Shown piece by piece: positions 26,345-35,673 of a stretch of 64,000 nucleotides of DNA. How positions within the stretch are numbered: position 1 is the stretch's first letter; each line of letters starts with the position of its first letter. Source of the stretch: Acidobacteriota bacterium (lineage in GTDB: Bacteria; Acidobacteriota; JAAYUB01); NCBI GenBank assembly GCA_018001935.1, contig JAGNHB010000008.1, forward strand, positions 1 to 64,000. Direction: 5' to 3'. The notes under the pieces are model-generated. The model saw only the letters and a program-made list of their open reading frames with translations, had not been told where the DNA came from and ran no database searches. Made by a program: the position numbers and the translations under genes.

Positions 26345-26373
26345 CTTATAACACAGCCGGAAGGGTGTTTCAA
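26345..26373 (-). promoter_or_regulatory. Promoter of the all-helical protein gene
   Basis: On the minus strand TTGAAA (26373-26368), 17 bases, then TATAAG (26350-26345). The transcript would begin near 26338, about 18 bases before the ATG. Confidence 0.65.
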
Positions 26374-26517
26374 GGGCCTGAGTCCCCGCGGGGAATCGAA
26401 ATCCTTGCGAATCGGTCGACGGAATGGTAACCTGCGTAACGACCGGATGAACGCTGATTTCAGCCGGCCCCGCGGCGCCCGGCGGACGGGCGGGCCGGGT
26501 CGGGAGAGGCGCCCCGC

Positions 26518-27165
26518 GTGAACGGATTCATCCTCGGACTGGCCAACGGCGCGACGTGCGTGGGGTATTGCGCGCCCGTGCTTGTTCCCTGGCTGCTGTC
26601 CGGGGGCGGCAAGGTGCTCTGGAACGCCCTGGCGCTGGCCGGCTTCCTGGGCGGGCGGCTGCTGGGCTACCTGCTCTTCGCTGCCGTCGCCTGGTGGGTG
26701 AAAGGGTTCGTGACCCTTCGGGGGCTCGGGGCCCCCTGGGTCCTGGGGGTCGTCAATTTGGCCCTCGCGGGGGCGCTGATCGTGTACGGCCTGAGAAAGC
26801 CCCGCCCGAGATGCGCGGCGGAGGGCGCCCTGAAACGGCTTCCGCCGGGGTCGGCGCGGGCCGTGTGGTTTCCCGCCCTGCTCGGCCTCCTCACTGGGTT
26901 CAACTTCTGCCCGCCCTTCTTCGCGGCCGCGGCGGAAGCGGTCCAGACCGGGAGCCTGGCCGGTTGCCTCCTCTTCTTCCTGGCGTTCTTCGCCGGGACC
27001 TCGGTGTTCTTCGTGCCCCTCCCCTTCGTGGGCGCCCTCAGCCGTTTCGAGGGCGCCCGGATGGTGGGGGGGCTGGCGGCGCTCCTGGTGGGTCTTTACT
27101 ACCTCTACCGCGGAGCGATTCTCGTGATCGGAGGTCTCATCGTCTATGGACAAAGCCCTCGCTGA
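26518..27165 (+). CDS. Sulfite exporter TauE/SafE or DsbD-like membrane protein
   Basis: A 215-residue integral membrane protein with about six hydrophobic helices. It opens MNGFILGLANGATCVGYCAP, with Cys14 and Cys18, and a second Cys in GFNFCPPFFAA, the pattern of DsbD_2-type electron-transfer membrane domains that move reducing power across the membrane with paired cysteines. The start is GTG 26518. It overlaps the next gene, a polyferredoxin, by 20 bases, so the pair is probably a membrane redox unit. Confidence 0.8.
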   Translation: MNGFILGLANGATCVGYCAPVLVPWLLSGGGKVLWNALALAGFLGGRLLGYLLFAAVAWWVKGFVTLRGLGAPWVLGVVNLALAGALIVYGLRKPRPRCAAEGALKRLPPGSARAVWFPALLGLLTGFNFCPPFFAAAAEAVQTGSLAGCLLFFLAFFAGTSVFFVPLPFVGALSRFEGARMVGGLAALLVGLYYLYRGAILVIGGLIVYGQSPR

Positions 27166-28336
27166 GAGCGCGCCGGCCCGGGGCAAGCCCCTCGGGGTCA
27201 GCCTGCTGCTGGCTTCCCTGATGTTCCTTCTCTCCGCGTTCATGTTCGTCGGCCCGCGGCTCTCGCCGGACGGCCGGCTCAACCTCCGGCCGAACGAGGC
27301 CATCGCGATGGGGATCACCCTGGTCACGGCCGCCGTGCTGTTCTTCCGGATGATCCGCACCGGGCGCACGGACCGCTACCGGGCGATCTTCTTCGTCGCC
27401 TTCGCGGTCCTTTTCGTCGTCGAGTTCACGGCCCAGTTGGTCGAACTGAGGGGGACCACCGAGCTGTCCCGCACGGAGATGATGGAGGGGCGCACGCCGT
27501 TCTGCCACATCGTCATCCCCCAGACCCTCATCCCGGCCGCCCTCACCCGGACCATCATCTTCCCGGGCAGCATGCTGGAGGGTTTCGCGGCCGTGGGCTC
27601 GATGCTGGTGCTGTGGATCGTCGTCACGCTGGCCCTGGGCCGAGGCTGGTGCGCCTGGGGGTGCTTCTACGGCGGGATGGACGACGGTTTTTCCCGGCTG
27701 CGGAAACGCCCGGTGATCCGAAAGATCGACCGGCGGTGGCGCTACCTCCCCTTCGCGCTGCTCCTGGTGGTGGCCCTCTGGGCGGCCCTGTCGCTCTCCC
27801 CCGTCTACTGCGAGTGGCTGTGCCCCTTCAAGGCCGTCACCGAGCACGAGGCCGTCACCAGCACCCTGCTGCTGGTCCAGACCGTGGTCTTCGTGGCCCT
27901 CTTCCTCGGCCTGGTGGTGATCCTCCCCTGGCTGAGCCGCAAGCGGGTCCAGTGCGGTCTCTTCTGCCCCTTCGGCGCCTTCCAGTCCGCGGGGAACTGG
28001 GTGGACCCCGTCAACGTCCGCATCGACCGCGAGAAGTGCGTCGACTGCGGCCGCTGCGCCCGGGCCTGCCCCACCTTCTCCCTGGACACCGAGAGCATCA
28101 GCGCCGGCAAGGCCCGCCTCACCTGCGTCAAGTGCGGCAAGTGCATGGACGAGTGCCCCAGGGGCGCCATCTCCTACCACGTCAAGGGGACCCCGCCCGG
28201 CTCGCGGCCCTTCCTCGCCCGCCTCCTTTTCGTCTTCCCCGCCTTCTTCTTCCTGGTGGTCATCGGCGGCGGGAGCATCATGAACGGCCTGTCCCGAATC
28301 CTCCTGTTCCTCCAGACCGGCCGGATGATCCACTGA
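27146..28336 (+). CDS. NapH/MauN-like membrane polyferredoxin
   Basis: A 396-residue protein with an N-terminal set of about five membrane helices and two C-terminal 4Fe-4S clusters, CVDCGRCARACP at about 298-309 and CVKCGKCMDECP at about 326-337. Extra cysteine motifs GWCAWGC, YCEWLCPFK and CGLFCPFG lie at the membrane, as in NapH. A further C-terminal helix follows. It likely passes electrons across or along the membrane, for the DsbD-like protein encoded upstream and overlapping. The downstream gene starts 13 bases later. The electron acceptor is not encoded here. Confidence 0.88.
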   Translation: MDKALAESAPARGKPLGVSLLLASLMFLLSAFMFVGPRLSPDGRLNLRPNEAIAMGITLVTAAVLFFRMIRTGRTDRYRAIFFVAFAVLFVVEFTAQLVELRGTTELSRTEMMEGRTPFCHIVIPQTLIPAALTRTIIFPGSMLEGFAAVGSMLVLWIVVTLALGRGWCAWGCFYGGMDDGFSRLRKRPVIRKIDRRWRYLPFALLLVVALWAALSLSPVYCEWLCPFKAVTEHEAVTSTLLLVQTVVFVALFLGLVVILPWLSRKRVQCGLFCPFGAFQSAGNWVDPVNVRIDREKCVDCGRCARACPTFSLDTESISAGKARLTCVKCGKCMDECPRGAISYHVKGTPPGSRPFLARLLFVFPAFFFLVVIGGGSIMNGLSRILLFLQTGRMIH

Positions 28337-28349
28337 GGAGGGATGCGCC

Positions 28350-28823
28350 ATGATCAAGATCAAACCGGTTGTCGGCTACGCCTGGGCCGCCCTGATGCTG
28401 CCGATCCTCCTGTTCATGTTCTTCAACTTCCGGACGCTGCCGAAGGCCCTCGTGGACGGCACGGGGCTGAAGATCAACCCCTGGTACAGCGGCGGCGAGG
28501 TGCTCCGGACGGTGCCGCACCCGGAAACGGTGCTGGACACCCACATTCACCGGCCGGTCTTCGACGCCCTCGTGGGGCAGTTCTCCGAGGGTTTCGTCCA
28601 GGTGGACTGGCGGAGCCGGACGGGGTTCATGCCCCCCGTGGTGACGGAGGAGATCACGTTCGGCCCTGGCCCCGGTCCCGACTTCCGGATCGCCTTCGAC
28701 ACCCGGACCCTGGAGGTCAGGGAATTCAAGGCTTTCTCGCCGGCCGTCCTCGGCGTGGAAGGGGTCTACCCTCTGCACCGGGGCGCCGCGGCCCGCATCC
28801 GCCTCCGCCGGACGTCACCCTGA
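28350..28823 (+). CDS. Small single-span membrane protein in the redox operon
   Basis: A 157-residue protein with one transmembrane helix at about residues 8-26 and a soluble C-terminal domain lying on the outside by the positive-inside rule. It has no cysteines and no family I recognise. GAGGAGGG is seven bases before the ATG. It follows the NapH-like gene by 13 bases, so it is probably the third part of the same module. Its C-terminus is Arg-rich (RIRLRRTSP). Confidence 0.65.
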   Translation: MIKIKPVVGYAWAALMLPILLFMFFNFRTLPKALVDGTGLKINPWYSGGEVLRTVPHPETVLDTHIHRPVFDALVGQFSEGFVQVDWRSRTGFMPPVVTEEITFGPGPGPDFRIAFDTRTLEVREFKAFSPAVLGVEGVYPLHRGAAARIRLRRTSP

Positions 28824-28859
28824 ACAAGCCACTAATAACACTAATAAAGGGAGAGTGAC

Positions 28860-30188
28860 GTGACGGCCAACGTGCATCTGTTCGCGATCGGGTCCGAGCT
28901 GCTCCTGCCGGGGCGCGAAGACACCAACACGGTTTATCTCCGCCGGCGGCTCCGGGAGCTGGGCCTTCGGGTGGACGGCATCCTCGTGGTGGGCGACGAC
29001 GAGAACGCCCTCATCCAGTTCCTGGACACCGCCTCCCGGCGCTCGCGGATCGTGCTGACCACGGGCGGGCTCGGGCCCACCGAGGACGACGTCACCCGGA
29101 AGGCCCTGAACCGCTTCCTGAAGAAAACCCCACGGTACGACGAGGCGGTCCGGGCCCACATCGAGGCCTTCTTCGCCGCGCGGAAGATGAAGATGCCCGA
29201 GAGCTGCCTGAAGGAGGCCCTGGTGCCTACCGGGTGCCGGGTCCTGATGAACGACGTGGGGACCGCCCCGGGGATCTGGCTGGAGGAGCGCGGGTGCCTC
29301 TTCGTCCTGCTCCCGGGCCCCCCCCGGGAGATGAGCGCCATGTTCGAGGGCAAGGTGGTGCCCCTCCTCGCGGAGAAGTTCGGGTGCCGGAAGCTCTTTC
29401 AGAAACGGCTGAAACTGGTGGGGATCGGCGAGTCCCTGGCGGACCAGGCGGCGTCCCCCGTCTATCGGCAGTACAAGGACGTGGAGACCATCATCCTCTC
29501 CCGGCCCGGGGAGATCGAGCTGATCTTCACCCTCACGGGGGAGGGGGCCTCGCCCGACACCCTGGACAAGCTGGTGAAGGAAGTCCAGGCGGGGCCCCTG
29601 CGCCCCCACGTCTTCTCCACCGAGGGGAAAACCATGGAGGAAGTCGTCGGCGACCTGCTGAAGGCGCGGAAACTGACCCTCGGCGTGGCGGAGAGCTGCA
29701 CGGGCGGGCTCCTGTCGAAGCGGCTCACCGACCTTCCGGGCAGTTCCGCCTTCTTCGTCGGCGGCGCCGTCTGCTACGACAACCGGTTGAAAACCCACCT
29801 GGCGGACGTCCCCCCGGAACTCCTGGAGGCCCGGGGCGCCGTCTCCTCCGGCGTGGCGGCCGCCATGGCCGCGGGCATCCGCCGGAAGACCGTCTCCGAC
29901 GCCTCCATCGGGATCACCGGGGTCGCCGGCCCGGGGGGCGGCACGCCGGACAAGCCGGTGGGGACCGTCTACATCGCCGTCTGCCTCGGGGACAAGAGCC
30001 TGGTGAAAAAGTACCTCTTCCCGGGGGACCGGGAGCGGGTCCGGGCCCAGGCGGCCCAGACCGCCCTGGACCTGCTCCGCCGCCTCCTCACGGGCGAGGA
30101 CATCCCCATCTCCGACACCAGCCCCACGCTCCGCATCGGGAGCAAGGGCGACGCCCTCCCGCCCCTGGGGAGCAAAGCCGAGCGGTGA
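28860..30188 (+). CDS. cinA: CinA, nicotinamide mononucleotide amidase with molybdopterin-binding-like domain
   Basis: A 442-residue protein with both classical CinA domains. The N-terminal MoCF-like ADP-ribose/CoA pyrophosphatase domain (1-170) starts VHLFAIGSELLLPG and includes TTGGLGPTEDD. The C-terminal domain (about 265-425) deamidates nicotinamide mononucleotide in pyridine-nucleotide salvage and contains ESCTGGLLS and GITGVAGPGGG. The start is GTG 28860 after GGGAGA. It follows the redox module by 36 bases and converges on the PP2C gene across an inverted repeat. recA, a frequent neighbour, is absent. Confidence 0.95.
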   Translation: MTANVHLFAIGSELLLPGREDTNTVYLRRRLRELGLRVDGILVVGDDENALIQFLDTASRRSRIVLTTGGLGPTEDDVTRKALNRFLKKTPRYDEAVRAHIEAFFAARKMKMPESCLKEALVPTGCRVLMNDVGTAPGIWLEERGCLFVLLPGPPREMSAMFEGKVVPLLAEKFGCRKLFQKRLKLVGIGESLADQAASPVYRQYKDVETIILSRPGEIELIFTLTGEGASPDTLDKLVKEVQAGPLRPHVFSTEGKTMEEVVGDLLKARKLTLGVAESCTGGLLSKRLTDLPGSSAFFVGGAVCYDNRLKTHLADVPPELLEARGAVSSGVAAAMAAGIRRKTVSDASIGITGVAGPGGGTPDKPVGTVYIAVCLGDKSLVKKYLFPGDRERVRAQAAQTALDLLRRLLTGEDIPISDTSPTLRIGSKGDALPPLGSKAER

Positions 30189-30310
30189 GCGATCGGGCCC
30201 CACCGGTCGGGGGCGGATTCGGAGATAGAACCACGAACCACACGAACGAAGAATTCAGAGTGAGGGCCGGCTTTCGTGTCCCGTGGCCGCACCCCTGAGA
30301 CCCGTTTTTT

Positions 30311-30379
30311 TTTGCGAGCTTGGCGCCTTGGCGAGATCAGGATCCGGATCGGCTCTCGCCAGGGCGCCAAGCTCGCAAA
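30311..30379. repeat. Long inverted repeat between cinA and the PP2C gene
   Basis: Arms of 26 bases, 30311-30336 and 30354-30379, pair with one mismatch around a 17-base spacer. The outer sequence is TTTGCGAGCTTGGCGCC. A run of T lies outside the left arm, but no T-run follows the hairpin in either transcript, so it is not a simple terminator. Confidence 0.8.
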
Positions 30380-30403
30380 GGGAGACCGCAGAGGGCGCCG
30401 GAA

Positions 30404-33241
30404 CTACACGGCCCGGCCGACCACGAGGGTGATGTCGTCGTGCTGCTCGGCGTCGCCCGCGAAAGCGTTGACCTCCGCGAGGACCTTCTCGGCGATGGCT
30501 GCCGCGCCGAAGTTGAGGTGAGCGGAAACCACCGCCGCCAGCCGGTCCTCCCCGAACTCCTCGCCCCGGCTGTCGAGGGCCTCCGTGACCCCGTCGGTGA
30601 AGATCACGAACACGTCCCCGGGCTCGAGGGTGACCGCGGCCGACGGGTACTCCCATTCCGCGAACAGCCCCACGGGGACGCCCCCGGTTTCCAGGTGCTC
30701 CGGATGACCCGGGTCGACGGGGACCAGCGCCGACCCGAGGCCCGCCCGGTCAGGGGTCATCCCGGGCCCGGGGTCGGCGGGCGCGCACAAGGCCGGCCGG
30801 CCCGCGGCCCGGAAGACCATCGGGGGGTTGTGCCCGGCGTTGGTGTAGGTCAGGCTCCGCTTGCGGTCGTCGTACACGGCGTAGAAGAACGTGGCGTACT
30901 TGCCGCAGCCGGTGGCCTGGGTCATCAGGCGGTTCACGTCGGTCACCACCCGGTCGGTGCGGTCCCGGTGCAGGGACGCGTGGGACCGCAGGGTGGCCTG
31001 GAGGTTGGCCATGAGCAGGGCCGCGGAGATCCCCTTGCCCGACACGTCGCCCAGGGCGATGCCGAGGGTCTGCTCGTCGAGGGAAACGAAATCGTAGTAG
31101 TCGCCGCCCACGCCCCGGGCCGCCCGGCAGATCCCCGCGTATTCCAGCGTCCGGAGGACCGGTTGCCGCTGGGGGAAGAGGCAGCCCTGCACTTCCTTGG
31201 CGATCTCCATCTCGCGCTGGAGTTTGATCTGCTCCGTCTCCTGCCGGACGAGCCGGGCGTACTCCAGGGCGATGGAGGTCTGCTGCGCCACCATGAGCAG
31301 CAGGTCCACATCGTCCCGCGAGTAGGGTTCCTCCGAAAGGCGTTCCCCCAGGGCGATGAAGCCCGCCGGGCGTTCGCCGGCGTAGAGGGGGATCAGCAGC
31401 CGGACGTTGAGCGCCTCGAGGAACGACATCTCCGCGGCAACCCCGGGGTCGTGACCGGCCCGCTCCAGGATTTCCCGCGTCCAGGAGCGGGGGTCGTCCA
31501 GGTAGACCTCCAGGGCCTTCGGTTCCTCCGCGGACCCTTCCCAGAGCTTTCGAAGGGAGACGGCGCCGCCGTCCAGGCAGAGAGCGTCGTAGCGGGTGTG
31601 GGAGTAGACCGGGTCGTCCCGGTGGCCGGTGCGGAGCCGGTGCCGGTAACAGCAGAAACGCCCGCCGCGGCCGGCCAGCCCGCCCCGGTCCGTGCCCTCC
31701 TCGTCGATGACGACGGCGCGCTCCCGCGGCGCGGGGAGAGCGGGCAGATCCGAGGGGCGGAGGAACACGGCCACGTGGTCGGGCTGCAGGGAGTCGCTGA
31801 TGCGGTCGGTGATCATCTGGAGGAGCTGGTCGGTGCGCCGGCCCAGCCGCCGGACCGCCTGGCCCAGCTCCGACAGGATCCGCTGGGCGTCGTAGGCTTC
31901 CCGGAAGAAACGCCGGTCGATCACCGGCATGACCTGCCGGTTGACCTGCTTCAGGCCCGTGGCGGCCACCAGGGCCAGCACGGCCGTGGCCCCCGCGGTG
32001 ACCCCCTGTCCCGCCTGCTCGATGAACGGCCGGAAAACCGACTCGGCCAGCCAGTAGAAGAAGAGGAACAGGAAGAAGCCCTCCACCGCCAGGAATCCCC
32101 GGGAAACCAGCAGGTACTGCAGCCCGCGCCGGATGATCAGCTTCAGGCCCAGGACGCGGTGCCGGAGGATGGCGTACACGAAGGACAGCGGGAAGATCAG
32201 GAGCAGGAGAAGGATCGCCAGGATGGCCCAGGCCGGCAGGCTGCCACCCGAGAGGTACGTGTAGATCACCACCCCGAGAAGCGGCAGCATGGAGGCCATG
32301 GTTCCGCCGAGGAGGATGTTCATCCGCCGCTTCTCGTCGCGGGTCCGCGCCCGCCCGGTGTTCAGACCGAGGGAGAGCGAACCGATGGTGAAGATGAGCG
32401 AGACGAGGATCTGGGCGAAGAGTTCGATGGCCTCGCCGGGCCGGGTCATCATTTCGGCCCGGGCGAAGGACTGGGTCTGCAGCCAGGTGTGCCACGCGCC
32501 GGCGCCGACCAGGGGGAAGAGCAGGATCAGCAGGACGTTCTTGAGCCAGGGGACCTTCTCCTCGATGATGGACGGGGAGGGGAACCGGAGGAAGAACCGC
32601 ATGTAGAAGTAGGGCAGAAGCCCGTTCATGAGGAACTGGTAGAGGATCCCCACCTCCCGGAGGCCGGTGGGGAAGAGGTAGATGGCCATGCCGCCCTCGG
32701 AGATGGTGGAGAACCCGATGAACATCAGGCCCGCCATGAAGGCGTTGGGGTCGTCGGTCTTGGAGAAACCGATGAAGAAGCCGGTTCCCGCCGCGATGAG
32801 GGGGATCAGGATGAGGGCCAGGAGCATGAGGGAGGTGTGGTGGAGGTCGAAGCGGTGAAGGTCCTGGTCGGTGAACGCGACGTGGACGTCCTGCTCCCGG
32901 CCTTCCCGGGAGATCCGCAGCCAGAAGCTCCCGCCCGGGGCGCTGGCCTGCATGGCCACGATGTAGTCGATCATGGAGAGGACCTGCCGGTAGGCGGACG
33001 GGGTCTTCCCGATGGCCAGGACCTTGTCCCCGGCCCGGACACCCGCCCGGTAGCCCGGCGAGGACGTGTCCGTCTTGTCCTCCTTGACGACCGTCAGGTT
33101 CTGGCCCCTGACCTTCGCGTCGATGCCGTAGAAATCCAGGTAGGCCGGCGCGGGGTTGAGGAAGGTCTCGTAGGCCGCCCGGAAACGGAACCCCACCGTC
33201 AGGACGAGAAGGACCAGGAGAAAAACACGCCGGGCATTCAT
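30404..33241 (-). CDS. Membrane PP2C/SpoIIE-type phosphatase with PDZ and GAF domains
   Basis: A 945-residue signalling protein. After an N-terminal helix (5-20), residues 40-122 form a PDZ-like domain (SPGYRAGVRAGDKVLAIG). About seven to eight membrane helices span 135-400. A GAF-like region covers about 555-690, then a short coiled linker and a PP2C-type phosphatase with GGDYYDF near 710, GDVSGKGISAALLMA, NAGHNPP and FTDGVTEA. ATG 33241 starts the first helix and follows GGAGC. Such proteins dephosphorylate anti-sigma antagonists or act on other regulators; the target is unknown. Confidence 0.9.
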   Translation of the reverse strand: MNARRVFLLVLLVLTVGFRFRAAYETFLNPAPAYLDFYGIDAKVRGQNLTVVKEDKTDTSSPGYRAGVRAGDKVLAIGKTPSAYRQVLSMIDYIVAMQASAPGGSFWLRISREGREQDVHVAFTDQDLHRFDLHHTSLMLLALILIPLIAAGTGFFIGFSKTDDPNAFMAGLMFIGFSTISEGGMAIYLFPTGLREVGILYQFLMNGLLPYFYMRFFLRFPSPSIIEEKVPWLKNVLLILLFPLVGAGAWHTWLQTQSFARAEMMTRPGEAIELFAQILVSLIFTIGSLSLGLNTGRARTRDEKRRMNILLGGTMASMLPLLGVVIYTYLSGGSLPAWAILAILLLLLIFPLSFVYAILRHRVLGLKLIIRRGLQYLLVSRGFLAVEGFFLFLFFYWLAESVFRPFIEQAGQGVTAGATAVLALVAATGLKQVNRQVMPVIDRRFFREAYDAQRILSELGQAVRRLGRRTDQLLQMITDRISDSLQPDHVAVFLRPSDLPALPAPRERAVVIDEEGTDRGGLAGRGGRFCCYRHRLRTGHRDDPVYSHTRYDALCLDGGAVSLRKLWEGSAEEPKALEVYLDDPRSWTREILERAGHDPGVAAEMSFLEALNVRLLIPLYAGERPAGFIALGERLSEEPYSRDDVDLLLMVAQQTSIALEYARLVRQETEQIKLQREMEIAKEVQGCLFPQRQPVLRTLEYAGICRAARGVGGDYYDFVSLDEQTLGIALGDVSGKGISAALLMANLQATLRSHASLHRDRTDRVVTDVNRLMTQATGCGKYATFFYAVYDDRKRSLTYTNAGHNPPMVFRAAGRPALCAPADPGPGMTPDRAGLGSALVPVDPGHPEHLETGGVPVGLFAEWEYPSAAVTLEPGDVFVIFTDGVTEALDSRGEEFGEDRLAAVVSAHLNFGAAAIAEKVLAEVNAFAGDAEQHDDITLVVGRAV

Positions 33242-33311
33242 GGACGCTCCACAGTGACCAGGTTGGCCGGGCGCCCCGGGTCGATCGGGCGGGCCGGGGG
33301 CCGGAGCGCCG

Positions 33312-33340
33312 ATTGTATGACGGAACGCGACGGGATTCAA
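33312..33340 (-). promoter_or_regulatory. Promoter of the PP2C gene
   Basis: On the minus strand TTGAAT (33340-33335), 17 bases, then TACAAT (33317-33312). The leader to the ATG at 33241 is about 64 bases. It is divergent from the subtilisin promoter. Confidence 0.65.
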
Positions 33341-33346
33341 TCGGGA

Positions 33347-33375
33347 TTGCCGAAGCGGCCGTCCTGGGATAAGAT
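33347..33375 (+). promoter_or_regulatory. Promoter of the subtilisin gene
   Basis: TTGCCG (33347-33352), 17 bases, then TAAGAT (33370-33375). The start near 33382 would leave no leader for the first in-frame ATG, which favours the ATG at 33403. Confidence 0.65.
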
Positions 33376-33402
33376 GGGGGCATGTCGATGAAGGGGGATT
33401 GC

Positions 33403-35625
33403 ATGTTCGAACCCGATTTTCGTGACCGCCAGGGTCTGAAGACCGCCCGCGGGACCCGTCGCTCGGCGGGCCGCTTCCCCGGGGCCGCCGTTCTGACCGC
33501 CGCCTTGTTGTTCCTTTCCCTGGCCGTCGTTCCCGCGGCCTCCCCCGCGGGGAAGGTGGACCCGCTCCTCCTGCGTGAACTGGCCAAGGGCGGCGCCGTC
33601 CCGTGCCTGGTGATGCTGTCCGACCAGGCGGACCTCTCCCTGGCCCGGTTCATCCCCGACAAGGCGGAGCGCGGGCGGTGGGTCTATGAGCAGCTCACGT
33701 TTACCGCCCGGAACGCCCAGGGGGCGCTGCTGTCCCGCCTGGGCAAGGCGGGGGTGCCCCACCGCGCCTTCTGGATCGTGAACATGGTGGGCGTCAGCGC
33801 CGACGCCGGCCTCGTCGAGGAACTGGCGGGTCGGGATGACGTGCGCTGCGTGTACGCCGACCCCCAGGTCCGCCTGGCGCTGCCTTGCCCGACCGCGTTG
33901 TCGCCGGGGATGGCCGCGGCGGTGGAGTGGAACCTCACCAAGGTCCGGGCCCCCGAGGCCTGGAACCTCGGCGTGCGCGGCGCCGGCGTCGTGGTCGCCG
34001 GTGCAGACACCGGCTACGACTGGGACCACCCCGCCCTCAAATCGAAGTACCGCGGTTGGGACGGCGCGAACGCGAACCACAACTACAACTGGCACGACGC
34101 CGTCCACGCCGGCGGGAGCACCTGCGGCGCCGACTCGCCCGAGCCCTGCGACGATTACGGCCACGGGACCCACACCATGGGCACCATGGTGGGCGAGGAC
34201 GGGGCCAACCAGATCGGCATGGCGCCCCAGGCGCGCTGGATCGGGTGTCGCAACATGAACGGCGGGGTGGGTTCCCCCACCACCTACATCGAGTGCATGC
34301 AGTGGTTTTTAGCCCCCACCGACCTGGCGGGGAACAACCCCGACCCCTCCCGCGCACCCGACGTCATCAACAACTCGTGGGGCTGCCCGCCCGACGAGGG
34401 GTGCACCGACCCCAACGTCCTCCAGTCGGCCGTGGCCAGCCTCCGGGCGGCCGGCATCATGGTGGTGGCCTCCGCCGGGAACTCCGGAAGCGCCTGCTCC
34501 TCCATCACCGACCCCATCGCCATCTACGACGAGAGCTTCACCGTGGGCAACACCACCTCCACCGACGCCATCTCGGGCTCCTCGAGCCGGGGCCCCGTCA
34601 CCGTGGACGGCAGCAACCGTCTCAAGCCGGACGTCTCCGCCCCCGGGACCAACATACGCTCCTGCTACCCCGGCACCGGCTACACGACCATGAGCGGCAC
34701 CAGCATGGCGGGCCCCCACGTGGCCGGCCTGGTGGCCCTGCTGATCTCCGCCGCGCCGGCGCTCCGCGGCGACGTGGACGCCCTCGAGGCGGCCATCCGG
34801 ACCACCGCCGTCCCCCTGACCACCACGCAGACCTGCGGCGGCGTCCCCGGGAGCAGCATCCCCAACAACACCTTCGGTTACGGGCGAATCGACGCCTTCG
34901 CGGCCGTGTCGGCCGTGCTCCCCCCGGGCCCCCTCATCACGACACACCCCCAAAGCGCCGGCGTCTGCAGCGGGACGACGACCTCCCTGAGCGTGACCGC
35001 CAACGGCACCGGGACGCTGCACTACGCATGGTACCAGGGCGCGCCTGGCGACACCTCGATCCCCGTGGGGACCGATTCCCCCTCCCTGACCACCTCGCCG
35101 GTGACCACCGTGGTCAGTTACTGGGTCCGGGTGACCGACGACGAGGGGTCCGTCGACAGCCTGGCCGCCACCCTCACCCCCCTGGCACTCCCCCAGATCG
35201 TTTCCGGGCCCGACGACCGGCGGATCCCCCAGAAGACCGCCGTCACCCTCACCGTCACCGTCGCCGGGGGGTCCCCCTCCTTCCAGTGGTACCAGGGCAC
35301 CGCGGGCGACACCTCGACCCCGGTGGGGACGAACGCCGCTTCTTACACGACGCCCAGCCTCACCGTCAACACGAATTACTGGGTCCGCGCGTCCAACCTC
35401 TGCGGCGCCGTCGACTCCCGTACCGCCCTGGTCCGCGTCTACAACCCCGGCGCCGACCTCAACGAGGACGGGTACATCAACGCCGTGGACCTGTCCCTCG
35501 AGGCGGGTTTTCTGGCCGCCAACCTGACGGAACTCCCCTGCGGCACCTGGTGCGCCGACGTCAACGGGGATCACGAGGTGAACGCGCTGGATTTGTGGGC
35601 GGTGTTCAAGGAAATCACGGAATAG
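33403..35625 (+). CDS. Secreted subtilisin-like (S8) serine protease with Ig-like and dockerin-like tail
   Basis: A 740-residue secreted protease. The long N-terminus holds a signal peptide ending near PAASPA, then an inhibitor-like propeptide. The catalytic triad is Asp202 ([12 protein letters not shown]), His254 (GHGTHTMGT) and Ser434 ([12 protein letters not shown]), numbered from ATG 33403. Two repeated Ig-like modules (about 500-670) both contain WYQG and GDTS. The C-terminus has two EF-hand loops, [13 protein letters not shown] and [13 protein letters not shown], as in dockerin. ATGs at 33382 and 33388 are in frame, but AAGGGGG upstream of 33403 and the promoter position favour it. It probably hydrolyses proteins outside the cell. 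Confidence 0.9.
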   Translation: MFEPDFRDRQGLKTARGTRRSAGRFPGAAVLTAALLFLSLAVVPAASPAGKVDPLLLRELAKGGAVPCLVMLSDQADLSLARFIPDKAERGRWVYEQLTFTARNAQGALLSRLGKAGVPHRAFWIVNMVGVSADAGLVEELAGRDDVRCVYADPQVRLALPCPTALSPGMAAAVEWNLTKVRAPEAWNLGVRGAGVVVAGADTGYDWDHPALKSKYRGWDGANANHNYNWHDAVHAGGSTCGADSPEPCDDYGHGTHTMGTMVGEDGANQIGMAPQARWIGCRNMNGGVGSPTTYIECMQWFLAPTDLAGNNPDPSRAPDVINNSWGCPPDEGCTDPNVLQSAVASLRAAGIMVVASAGNSGSACSSITDPIAIYDESFTVGNTTSTDAISGSSSRGPVTVDGSNRLKPDVSAPGTNIRSCYPGTGYTTMSGTSMAGPHVAGLVALLISAAPALRGDVDALEAAIRTTAVPLTTTQTCGGVPGSSIPNNTFGYGRIDAFAAVSAVLPPGPLITTHPQSAGVCSGTTTSLSVTANGTGTLHYAWYQGAPGDTSIPVGTDSPSLTTSPVTTVVSYWVRVTDDEGSVDSLAATLTPLALPQIVSGPDDRRIPQKTAVTLTVTVAGGSPSFQWYQGTAGDTSTPVGTNAASYTTPSLTVNTNYWVRASNLCGAVDSRTALVRVYNPGADLNEDGYINAVDLSLEAGFLAANLTELPCGTWCADVNGDHEVNALDLWAVFKEITE

Positions 35626-35630
35626 GCGGG

Positions 35631-35660
35631 CCCGGGGACCCGGGGGGTACGGGTCCCGGG
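35631..35660. terminator. GC-rich hairpin between convergent genes
   Basis: CCCGGGGACCCG and CGGGTCCCGGG pair with one bulge around a short G-rich loop, just after the subtilisin stop. No T-run follows, so termination is possible but not proved. Confidence 0.35.
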
Positions 35661-35673
35661 ACCTCGCCGGGGG

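Noticed and set aside
30301..30379. Rho-independent terminator for cinA
   Set aside because: The T-run lies before the hairpin on the plus strand and would be an A-run after it on the minus strand, so the order is wrong for both genes.
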